Source of the DNA: Anaerolineales bacterium UBA4826
GTDB lineage: Bacteria; Chloroflexota; Anaerolineae; UBA4142
Assembly: GCA_002400365.1 (NCBI GenBank)
Contig: DHFK01000028.1
Span: 1-12,142, forward strand
Length of the DNA stretch: 12,142 bases
Direction of reading: 5' to 3'
Made by a program: the position numbers and the translations under genes. The notes beneath the pieces are model-generated. The model was not told where the DNA came from, made no database searches, and saw only the letters and a program-made list of their open reading frames with translations. Below are positions 6,466 through 12,093 of this stretch, in pieces (the first letter of the stretch is position 1; every line of letters begins with the position of its first letter).

Positions 6466-7453
6466 AGAACGCGTCACCCAAACTTTGCGCGGCGAAGCGA
6501 CAGACCGCATGGCGCGCGGCGAATTCTTCATTGCCGATGAATTCGTCCGCGCGTTCTCGTCTCTGGACGCCGACGCTGAGATCGCGCCCGCACAGCGCGC
6601 GAGGGTGATCGAAGAACTCGCTCTCGACATCGCGTCGGTTTCGTTCAGCGCGGGCTGGGGCGCACCGCAGCAGCCAGACGAAGACCAAGCGCTGGAATCG
6701 CTCGCGCGCTGGCACGCGGCAGGCGATCGCTTTGTGTTCGCGCTAATTGACGGACCCTTTAGCGCGGCAGTCAAGGCGCGTGGCTTTGAGACGATGATGT
6801 TGTACACACGCAGCGCATCACAACTCGCGCGCGCGGAGTTTCAACGCGGCGCGGATGAAGCGCGCGTGATCGCTCAAGCCGCGCGCGATGCCGGCGCGGA
6901 TGGCGTCATCCTGGGCGAGGACATTGCGTACGGTCGGACGACCTACATCTCGCCGAACGATTTGCGCGAGTTGTATTTTCCGATGCTGCGCCAAGCCGCG
7001 CGCGAGATCCACGCCCTCGGGCTGGTCGTGTTCTTCCATTCGGATGGCAATCTCAACGCGATTCTCGACGATCTCGCCGCGTGTGAGTTGGATGGCATTC
7101 AGGGACTGGAACCCGAAGCGGGGATGAGCCTTCACGCGGCGCGCGAACGCGTTGGCAAGCGTTTGGCGTTGTGGGGCAACGTGAGTTTCGATTTTCTGAG
7201 CGCGGCGCGGACGGACGCGGAAATCGCGGAGGTACTGCGCGCGCTGACCTCACCCCCTACCCCCTTTGTCCCCCTCCCCCCTCTCCTGATGCGTCCTGAG
7301 CGGAGCGCAAGCGGAGTCGAAGGATCAGCGTCAGGAGAGGGGGGAAGGGGGCGGGGGGTGAGGGGTGAGGCGCTCATCCTCGGCTCGTGCGGTGGTTTGG
7401 TGCAAGGCCTGAACGTCGAAACGGTGCGGCGGTTTTATCGGGCGATTCCATAG
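6455..7453 (+). CDS. Uroporphyrinogen decarboxylase (URO-D) family protein with in-frame repeat insertion
   Basis: A 332-residue TIM-barrel protein of the URO-D/cobamide-methyltransferase superfamily. It opens with RERVTQTLRGEATDR, the usual family start, followed by YISPNDLRELYFPMLRQAAR and LVVFFHSDGN (the H-x-DGN block), GIQGLEPEAGM, LWGNVSF and a final LGSCGGLVQGLNVETV strand-helix. The motif set of true heme-pathway HemE is not obvious, so a corrinoid or other methyltransferase-like role is as likely. ATG 6455 is favoured over TTG 6452; both overlap the phosphatase gene. About 41 residues (near 265-305) rich in Pro, Gly, Arg and Ser are encoded by a palindromic element and fall in the loop before the last barrel strand. 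Without them the protein would have about 291 residues, which is short for the family. Whether the enzyme is still active is unknown. Confidence 0.82.
   Translation: MRGRERVTQTLRGEATDRMARGEFFIADEFVRAFSSLDADAEIAPAQRARVIEELALDIASVSFSAGWGAPQQPDEDQALESLARWHAAGDRFVFALIDGPFSAAVKARGFETMMLYTRSASQLARAEFQRGADEARVIAQAARDAGADGVILGEDIAYGRTTYISPNDLRELYFPMLRQAAREIHALGLVVFFHSDGNLNAILDDLAACELDGIQGLEPEAGMSLHAARERVGKRLALWGNVSFDFLSAARTDAEIAEVLRALTSPPTPFVPLPPLLMRPERSASGVEGSASGEGGRGRGVRGEALILGSCGGLVQGLNVETVRRFYRAIP
7248..7370. repeat. In-frame palindromic insertion element inside the URO-D gene
   Basis: A C-rich left arm (7248-7289) and a G-rich right arm (7331-7370) are imperfect reverse complements. Both outer ends are CCTCACCCC and its complement, and both inner ends are CCCCCCTCTCCTGA and its complement. 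The 41-base centre (7290-7330) holds CCTGAGCGGAGC and GCGGAGTCGAAGGA, a type of dispersed bacterial repeat. The total of 123 bases is exactly 41 codons, with no stop in the frame used. Confidence 0.88.
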
Positions 7454-7516
7454 GCAGTGGGGAAGAACACGATACATCCGCGCGTCTGCGGATTTACGTA
7501 TTCTTAATGAGGGGGA

Positions 7517-7545
7517 TTGACTAGATTGCCCAACGTGGCTAGAAT
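7517..7545 (+). promoter_or_regulatory. Sigma-70 promoter of the thioredoxin-fold gene
   Basis: TTGACT (7517-7522), 17-base spacer, TAGAAT (7540-7545). The predicted start near 7552 leaves a leader of about 26 bases with a strong AAGGAGGA site before ATG 7578. A small 6-bp stem (7476-7481 with 7488-7493) lies upstream. Confidence 0.75.
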
Positions 7546-7577
7546 GGTTTGCGAGAAAGGCTTCTGAAGGAGGAAGT

Positions 7578-7964
7578 ATGCAATCCTTGATGGTTGAGAT
7601 CATCGCGTACGCGCCGACACAGTTCTATCATTGCGCGCACTGCGAAGTGGTGTGGAACGCCGCCGAGATGCCCAATGTGCAGAAATGGCACGCGGATACC
7701 CTCGAGACCTCGATGCCGCCGGAGATGATGCAAGAGTACCGGAATTTGTCCGATTGGGTGCGGGACGCGGCGGAGCACTACGGCGGCCGAGTCGTCTTCA
7801 AGGTGATTGACGCCGCATCGGTCGAAGGATTTTGGAAATCGCTGCGGTACGGCGTGCGCAAGTATCCGGCCGTCGCGATCGAAGGCAAGGCGAGAGCGAT
7901 CGGCGCTGACCTCAAGCAAGCGGAAACATTCATCAATCAACACCTTGCTTTCCAGCCGGCTTGA
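7578..7964 (+). CDS. Small thioredoxin-fold protein with CAHC motif
   Basis: A 128-residue soluble protein. An early beta strand runs into PTQFYHCAHCEVV, with a CxxC pair at Cys19 and Cys22 placed as in thioredoxin-fold redox proteins. A second strand RVVFKVID (71-78) and a KYPAVAIEG strand (95-103), where Pro97 fits the conserved cis-proline, support the fold. The middle helical part (about 36-70) is longer than in thioredoxin itself. It may be a disulfide reductase or a thiol sensor; the partner is unknown, and I do not know a named family for it. The start is set by AAGGAGGA four bases before ATG. It is transcribed from its own promoter and followed by the separate promoter and leader of the CstA gene. 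Confidence 0.7.
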   Translation: MQSLMVEIIAYAPTQFYHCAHCEVVWNAAEMPNVQKWHADTLETSMPPEMMQEYRNLSDWVRDAAEHYGGRVVFKVIDAASVEGFWKSLRYGVRKYPAVAIEGKARAIGADLKQAETFINQHLAFQPA

Positions 7965-7985
7965 TTCGGAATGAATCTTTGGGTA

Positions 7986-8014
7986 TTGCATTTGCGCTGG
8001 GAGCGTAGTATAAT
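7986..8014 (+). promoter_or_regulatory. Sigma-70 promoter of the CstA gene
   Basis: TTGCAT (7986-7991), 17-base spacer, TATAAT (8009-8014). The predicted start is near 8021, giving a 5' leader of about 200 bases before the CstA start codon. Confidence 0.78.
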
Positions 8015-8020
8015 CTGCTC

Positions 8021-8221
8021 AATTGAATAGCGCGACGTGATGGTGGTATTGGTGTTTTAGCGGTTGAGCGCAATACGGCGGTTCGACGCCTTGCGCGGTG
8101 TGACCAAAGGAGGTGATGCTGGCAAGGGTACGCTAAGGAGCATCCTCATGGATTCGATGTAGGCTCAAGCACCGAAGCTGCTGCGCAGATGCAGCAGAAA
8201 ATCCAGTTCAGGAGGTCAATG
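8021..8221 (+). promoter_or_regulatory. Structured 5' leader of the CstA gene with mini-ORFs
   Basis: Three hairpins are visible. The first pairs GCGCAA (8068-8073) with TTGCGC (8091-8096), with an inner GGCG/CGCC stem. The second pairs GAGG and ATGCT (8110-8113, 8116-8120) with AGCATCCTC (8139-8147). The third pairs CTGCTGC (8178-8184) with GCAGCAG (8191-8197). AAAGGAGGTGAT (8106-8117) is a full-length complement of the usual 16S rRNA 3' end and is partly buried in the second hairpin, yet no long frame follows it. Short frames are MVVLVF (8040-8060), MLARVR (8116-8136) and MDSM (8148-8162, with AAGGAG well spaced). No known riboswitch was recognised. Confidence 0.5.
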
Positions 8222-10201
8222 ATGAACATCCGTCTCGTCGTTCTCTTGCTTTTCTTGCTCCCCATCGTCGTCGGCGGCGCGGTCGTTGTATCTGGCATGC
8301 CGATGAATACCTGGCTTGTCGTCGTCCTCGGCGGCGTGATGATTTACCTCACGTACACCCTCTACGCGCGCCGCATTGACAAGCAAGTGATCCAGTCAGA
8401 TCCCAAGAAAGCCACGCCCGCCAAGATGTATATGGACGGCGTGGACTTTATGCCGACGTCCAAGAACGTTCTCTACGGCTATCACTTCAAGTCCGTCGCT
8501 GCAGCAGGTCCCATCGTCGGTGTAATCACGGCGGCGAATCTGTGGGGTTGGTTTCCCTCGATTCTGTGGCTCATCCTGGGTGTGTCTTTCATAGGATGGG
8601 CAGCAGACTACTCCGCGATCATACTGTCGGTCCGCAATGATGGCAACTCGCTCAGCGCAATCGCGTACCGCCTGATCGCACCCCGCACCCGCACGATCCT
8701 CTTTATCTTCATCTTCTTCTACCTGTTGCTCGTCGCTGGCGCGTTCTTGGGCATCATGACCGCGTTGATGGCGGCTCGCCCCGATGTGCCGCTCGGTATC
8801 CTCGTGCTCGCAATCATGGGCTTGCTCGCCGGCCAGATGCTCTATCGCTGGAAGATGGACCTAATCGTCGTCACACTGATTACTGTGATTCTCACGGTCG
8901 CGGCAATGGCACTCGGTCCCTTTGGCGCGACCACAGACGCAGCAGGCAAAACAACGCCAGGTCCGGTCGTGCAAGCCGTAAGCGGCTTGAACGGAGCCAT
9001 TGATAATGTCACCGGCAAACAGCCGCTGATGGCAGTCGTGGACCCGACCTTTGCGGATCCGCGCATTCCGGCGGTTGGTACTGACGGCAAGCGACCAACG
9101 ACCGCTTTGTTTGATGCTGCGACCGGCGCGATCAAAACAATGCCCTCGTATCTCTTCTGGGCGTTGTTCCTTCTCGTGTTCAGTTACCTTGGCGCGAACT
9201 TGCCCATCTGGCGATTCGCCCAGCCGGTCAACTACATTGGCTTTTGGGTCACTGCACTCGCCATCGGCTTGAGCGCGATTGGCGGACTAATCGCTCCGTT
9301 CGTCGCGAGCAATGTGGCTGTCTTCAAGCTGGCTGCGATCAAGGCACCCGACCTGGGCTTTACCTTCGTCGCTGGCAAACCGTGGCAACCGCTCTGGCCC
9401 ATGCTCTTTGTCACGATTGCCTGCGGCGCGATTTCCGGCTGGCACTCGCTCATCGGCTCGGTCAACACCTCACGCCAGTTGGAGTATGAAAGCGACGCGT
9501 TGCCGGTGGGTGGCGGTGGAATGTTGAGCGAGAACGCGTTGGCGCTCTTGTCGCTGACCGCCGTTTCGATAGCGGGCGGCGCGGGCGCGGGCGCGTTCGC
9601 AGCGGGTGTCGGAACGCTGCTCAACGTTGTCACCTTCGGCGCATTGCCGCTGGCGTACGGAACGGCGCTGGGCTTTGGTACGTTCATGGTCATCGTGTTG
9701 ACCGTGGTGCAATTGCTGTTCCGCGTGATGCGCGTAACGCTGACCGAGTGGCTGGGTGAGGCAATACCGGTATTGAGGAACATGCACGTCTCCTCCATCG
9801 TCTCAATGTTCTTCACCATCCTGCTTGTGCTCACCGGCACCTGGGTGTATCTATGGCAATTGTTCGGGGCGGCAAACCAGTTGATGGCGGCGCTCGGCTT
9901 ACTGCTGGTCACCGTCTGGCTGCGTTCGACCGGGCGCAACCCGCTCTATGCGGCGATCCCGATGCTGTTCATGTACGTCACGACAATGGCTTCGATGATC
10001 GTGACGGCGTACAACCAGTACGTCAGCGTTCTGATGGCGCCTGCCTTCCAGGGTCAGGCCATCGTCCAAGCCGGTGGTTGGTCGATGGTGATCATCGCCG
10101 CGTTGTTGTTCGTCTGCGCGGCGTTCATCGCCTACGACTCGTGGAAGGCGTGGCAAAAGTACAGCGGCGCGCCCAAGGCGGCGGCTGCGCCGGCTGAATA
10201 A
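8222..10201 (+). CDS. cstA: Carbon starvation protein CstA family transporter
   Basis: A 659-residue polytopic inner-membrane protein, predicted by eye to have about 16 or more hydrophobic segments. The CstA family takes up pyruvate or peptides under carbon limitation. Family hallmarks are DGVDFMPTSKNVLYGYHF (72-89), the following SVAAAGPIVG segment (91-100), the WFPSILWLILG segment, and ADYSAIILSVRNDGNSLSAI. The second half keeps the SGWHSLIGSVNTSRQL block. A hydrophilic loop lies near residues 240-306. The usual GHHF...AGAGP residues are altered (GYHF, AAAGP), so this is a divergent member. ATG 8222 is chosen because AGGAGG (8210-8215) lies six bases upstream; ATG 8219 and an unsupported ATG 8189 are in frame. 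It is regulated at least by its own promoter and a long leader and ends at a strong terminator. Confidence 0.88.
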   Translation: MNIRLVVLLLFLLPIVVGGAVVVSGMPMNTWLVVVLGGVMIYLTYTLYARRIDKQVIQSDPKKATPAKMYMDGVDFMPTSKNVLYGYHFKSVAAAGPIVGVITAANLWGWFPSILWLILGVSFIGWAADYSAIILSVRNDGNSLSAIAYRLIAPRTRTILFIFIFFYLLLVAGAFLGIMTALMAARPDVPLGILVLAIMGLLAGQMLYRWKMDLIVVTLITVILTVAAMALGPFGATTDAAGKTTPGPVVQAVSGLNGAIDNVTGKQPLMAVVDPTFADPRIPAVGTDGKRPTTALFDAATGAIKTMPSYLFWALFLLVFSYLGANLPIWRFAQPVNYIGFWVTALAIGLSAIGGLIAPFVASNVAVFKLAAIKAPDLGFTFVAGKPWQPLWPMLFVTIACGAISGWHSLIGSVNTSRQLEYESDALPVGGGGMLSENALALLSLTAVSIAGGAGAGAFAAGVGTLLNVVTFGALPLAYGTALGFGTFMVIVLTVVQLLFRVMRVTLTEWLGEAIPVLRNMHVSSIVSMFFTILLVLTGTWVYLWQLFGAANQLMAALGLLLVTVWLRSTGRNPLYAAIPMLFMYVTTMASMIVTAYNQYVSVLMAPAFQGQAIVQAGGWSMVIIAALLFVCAAFIAYDSWKAWQKYSGAPKAAAAPAE

Positions 10202-10227
10202 CAATTGAATAGCGTCAAGTGAAAACG

Positions 10228-10269
10228 AATTGCCCTCGGAGAGTGGAATCTCCGAGGGCAATTTCTTTT
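10228..10269. terminator. Bidirectional intrinsic terminator between convergent genes
   Basis: A perfect 15-bp stem (10228-10242 with 10249-10263) encloses loop GTGGAA and is followed on the plus strand by TTTCTTTT. On the minus strand the stem is followed by the T-containing sequence TTCGTTTTC, so it can also end the convergent lipoprotein transcript. Confidence 0.95.
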
Positions 10270-10301
10270 GTGCCGGACCAAGCCGGGCGAGGGGCGGCGA
10301 T

Positions 10302-10685
10302 CTATTGCTTTGTGTACACTGCGTTGAATGCCCGCCACCGATCGTTACATTCCTCTTTGATTGCAGTGAAAACGAGTTTGCTGCCGTCGAAACTCCAAGA
10401 GTAGGTTGCGGTGTCCTTCGGCGCAGGACAGATAGTCGAAGTAACAGTAATCTGATTTTGGTTCAGCGTGTACGTTCCGCCCGCCGATTGGTTCGCCGCA
10501 GTAATATTGTAAGTGCCATCGCTTTTGATCTCGAGCAGAAACTCGACATGCAATGAGGCGTCAATTGCGCGAAACGTGCCGGTGGGGAGCGGCGCGCTTG
10601 ATTGCGGCGCGGTCGCGCTGCAACCGACGGCGATCAGCGCGAGCAAAATCACGATCACGGCGAGTTTCGTTCCTGGCTGTTTCAT
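10302..10685 (-). CDS. Secreted lipoprotein of unknown function
   Basis: A 127-residue precursor with a lysine-containing hydrophobic signal and lipobox AVGC (Cys22), so the mature protein of about 106 residues should be anchored to the outer face of the membrane. The mature part is beta-rich: GTFRAIDA, a VEFLLEIKSDGTYNI hairpin, GGTYTLNQNQITVTSTIC, TYSWSFDGSKLVFTAI. This pattern resembles small lipocalin-like or META-type beta domains in bacterial lipoproteins, but I do not recognise a specific family. Two cysteines (86 and 113) could form a disulfide. ATG 10685 follows AAGGAGGAGGGAGT. The gene points toward cstA and shares its terminator. Its promoter is probably the one at 11029-11057, about 340 bases away. 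Confidence 0.75.
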   Translation of the reverse strand: MKQPGTKLAVIVILLALIAVGCSATAPQSSAPLPTGTFRAIDASLHVEFLLEIKSDGTYNITAANQSAGGTYTLNQNQITVTSTICPAPKDTATYSWSFDGSKLVFTAIKEECNDRWRAFNAVYTKQ

Positions 10686-11022
10686 ACTCCCTCCTCCTTA
10701 GGAATTCCAACCCGTTCCGAAATTCTGAAACAAAGAAGCGCGTTCGGATTTTACATCCCATTCCTCCTTGCGAACAAGAATGAGGAACGTGTTGGAATAT
10801 AAACTGGCAACTCCGGGTTGCCGAGTTTCCGTGATCGTCTTCCCTTTTCCAAAAGCAACCCCCTTCCGTCAACGCGCGCAAGCGCATCGAACAGAAGGGG
10901 GTGGTGACCTCCGGTTTGCAAACAGCACAAGCGAGCCAACTGGACCGCATCGCCCAGAGTGAGCATCGTTCCTCCAATCATCGGATGGAAGATGTTGCAG
11001 CCAATCAGGAACAGGAATTCAC
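10686..11022 (-). ncRNA. Long structured 5' leader or candidate noncoding RNA upstream of the lipoprotein gene
   Basis: The 337-base stretch downstream of a good minus-strand promoter contains several strong inverted repeats. One is an 11-bp stem with one bulge (10801-10811 with 10817-10828, loop TCCGG). A second is an 8-bp stem CCCCCTTC/GAAGGGGG (10859-10866 with 10894-10901) with GC-rich inner pairing. A third is a 15-base inverted repeat with one mismatch (10704-10718 with 10784-10798) that ends just before the lipoprotein Shine-Dalgarno site. A 71-codon frame (10966-10751) runs through it. It could be a riboregulator, a separate small RNA or a leader with a small gene; no known RNA family was recognised. 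Confidence 0.4.
10751..10966 (-). CDS. Candidate small protein of 71 residues, doubtful
   Basis: An ATG at 10966 is preceded by GGAGG with four bases of spacing on the minus strand, and it follows a good promoter, so translation is plausible. The product begins MLTLGDAVQLARLCCLQT and becomes Arg- and Gly-rich with no domain that I recognise. The frame passes through both strong hairpins of the leader, which is more typical of structured RNA than of a conserved small gene. The start signal is the only positive evidence. Confidence 0.25.
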   Translation of the reverse strand: MLTLGDAVQLARLCCLQTGGHHPLLFDALARVDGRGLLLEKGRRSRKLGNPELPVYIPTRSSFLFARRNGM

Positions 11023-11028
11023 GACTCG

Positions 11029-11057
11029 ACTATAACGCAAAAGCGATGCCAGGTCAA
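11029..11057 (-). promoter_or_regulatory. Sigma-70 promoter upstream of the lipoprotein leader
   Basis: On the minus strand TTGACC (11052-11057), a 17-base spacer and TATAGT (11029-11034). The -35 box overlaps the stop codon of the gene at 11054-11716 and lies inside a dyad (AGGTCAAGACCT, 11051-11062). Transcription should begin near 11022 and run toward 10302. Confidence 0.75.
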
Positions 11058-11070
11058 GACCTCATCGCTT
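11038..11070 (-). terminator. Likely terminator hairpin overlapping the next promoter
   Basis: AAGCGATG and CATCGCTT (11041-11048 and 11063-11070) pair around an inner AGGTC/GACCT stem (11051-11055 and 11058-11062), with a two-base bulge. On the minus strand the stem runs into TTTTGCGTT. It therefore looks like an intrinsic terminator for the 220-residue protein gene, with a short T-run. The same bases carry the -35 box of the next promoter, so it could also act as an operator. Confidence 0.6.
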
Positions 11071-11716
11071 GTTCGCTGAGTTCGCGCATGTTGGAAAAGA
11101 AATCGCGCGCGGCGACCGTCTGCAGATTGGGCAAGAGCCAATGGGCTTCGACATTAGGCACGTCGCGGTGAATGGACAAGCGCACGAGTGTGCCGCCCGC
11201 GCGGGTGGCGAGCGCGGTCAAGGTTTTTGCCGCCTCCGCGCCGGCTGCGCCGGAAAAATATGCTTGCAACGCTGGCTGTCCGGTCAACGCAACCGGCGAC
11301 CAGTTTTTCTTTTTCATGTCGCGCTCGGTGTTGTGCGTTGTCCATCCTTTCGGATCAAAGACCTCCAACTCGAAACTGGGCGCGGCGTTCAGTACGCCGC
11401 GAAAAATCATCAAGTCGCGCCTGCCCTGCAGCCGCGCGATAAACCAGAGAAAGAAAACGTCGCGCGGTTCAAACACGACCAGCGTTTCGATATTGCGGAA
11501 GGGCGCTTTGGCTTTCGCGATCTTCAATTGCATCACCGACGAGCCCATCCAATGCAGCGTCGTTTTTTCGCCGACGAGTGGCAGACCGTCGCGCAGCCAT
11601 TTCAGCACGCGGTCCCCCGCGCGCACATTCGCCTGCGTCCCGAGCGCGAACCATCCGACGACGACGAGCGCCGCCAAAGTGGCGAGTGGTAAAGCGAGCG
11701 TTTCCAAATCTGGCAT
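11054..11716 (-). CDS. Membrane-anchored protein of unknown function, 220 residues
   Basis: One N-terminal hydrophobic segment (about residues 7-26) is followed by a soluble domain of roughly 190 residues. The domain has alternating strand-like pieces (TTLHWMGSSVMQLKI, NIETLVVFEPRDVFFLWFIARLQGRRDLMIF, SFELEVFD), a basic patch around MKKKNWSP, and a final helix. There are no cysteines and no enzyme motif that I recognise, so no function is offered. A single anchor near the N-terminus suggests that it faces one side of the membrane. ATG 11716 is supported by GGGAAGGA upstream on the minus strand and a near-consensus promoter at 11747-11775. It is divergent from the gene at 11818 and shares promoter bases with it. 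Confidence 0.75.
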   Translation of the reverse strand: MPDLETLALPLATLAALVVVGWFALGTQANVRAGDRVLKWLRDGLPLVGEKTTLHWMGSSVMQLKIAKAKAPFRNIETLVVFEPRDVFFLWFIARLQGRRDLMIFRGVLNAAPSFELEVFDPKGWTTHNTERDMKKKNWSPVALTGQPALQAYFSGAAGAEAAKTLTALATRAGGTLVRLSIHRDVPNVEAHWLLPNLQTVAARDFFSNMRELSEQAMRS

Positions 11717-11746
11717 TGGTTTATCCTTCCCGAACGAGTGCGACGA

Positions 11747-11775
11747 ATTATATCATCATCCGAGCATTTTGACAA
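11747..11775 (-). promoter_or_regulatory. Leftward promoter of the divergent pair
   Basis: On the minus strand TTGTCA (11770-11775), 17-base spacer, TATAAT (11747-11752). It drives the 220-residue membrane-anchored protein. Its -35 box overlaps the -35 box of the rightward promoter by five bases. Confidence 0.85.
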
Positions 11776-11797
11776 TCAAAAACCCCGATGATATAAT
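11769..11797 (+). promoter_or_regulatory. Rightward promoter of the divergent pair (full consensus)
   Basis: TTGACA (11769-11774), 17-base spacer, TATAAT (11792-11797), which matches the sigma-70 consensus at every hexamer position. Transcription should start near 11804, about 14 bases before the GTG start at 11818. Confidence 0.9.
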
Positions 11798-11817
11798 GGC
11801 TTGGACAAGGAGAGGAC

Positions 11818-12093
11818 GTGGCGCCAGTGAGTTTCTTCAAAGCCGTACGGGAGTTCCTCTACGGAATGATGGGGTATGAATTCGAAACGCACGCGTTGGA
11901 AATGCGTGGTTCGCTCGAAACGCTCTTCATGTCCATCACGTTCGGCGATATGCTCGGTTTGCCGATTATCCCCCCGTACTACTCTTTGCGCGTCCTCCCA
12001 TTCGTCGTTCCAAGTATTGCCGGTTGGAAGCGTCGCGTCTCGCGTGAACGCGGCTTTGGCGAAGACCACGATTCTGATTTGCACGGCGTGTAG
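11818..12093 (+). CDS. Protein of unknown function, 91 residues
   Basis: Starts at GTG 11818, with AAGGAG five bases upstream and a consensus promoter at 11769-11797. The N-terminal half looks like an amphipathic helix (SFFKAVREFLYGMMGYEFE), followed by a helix ALEMRGSLETLFMSITFGDM and a hydrophobic, proline-rich stretch LGLPIIPPYYSLRVLPFVVP that could sit at or in the membrane. The C-terminus is charged (Arg-rich, then EDHDSD). I do not recognise a family. The strong expression signals and the compact leader argue that it is a real gene. It may be the first gene of an operon that continues beyond the window; the last 49 bases show no further gene. Confidence 0.7.
   Translation: MAPVSFFKAVREFLYGMMGYEFETHALEMRGSLETLFMSITFGDMLGLPIIPPYYSLRVLPFVVPSIAGWKRRVSRERGFGEDHDSDLHGV

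Noticed and set aside
5639..6715. Long open frame of 358 codons on the minus strand
   Set aside because: It is opposite the phosphatase and URO-D genes, whose motifs are intact; the product is Arg/Ala-rich low-complexity sequence.
7476..7493. ATCCGC/GCGGAT stem as terminator of the URO-D operon
   Set aside because: The 6-bp stem is followed by TTACGTATTC rather than a T-run; too weak to call.
7963..7980. GATTC/GAATC stem after the thioredoxin-fold gene
   Set aside because: Only five pairs and three T residues follow; likely chance.
8021..8221. Known riboswitch in the cstA leader
   Set aside because: I compared it by eye with c-di-GMP, c-di-AMP, THF, ZTP, glycine and manganese motifs and saw no matching conserved core; it stays an unassigned leader.
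8189..8221. ATG 8189 as start of CstA
   Set aside because: It sits in the loop of a hairpin with no Shine-Dalgarno site; AGGAGG is correctly placed for ATG 8222.
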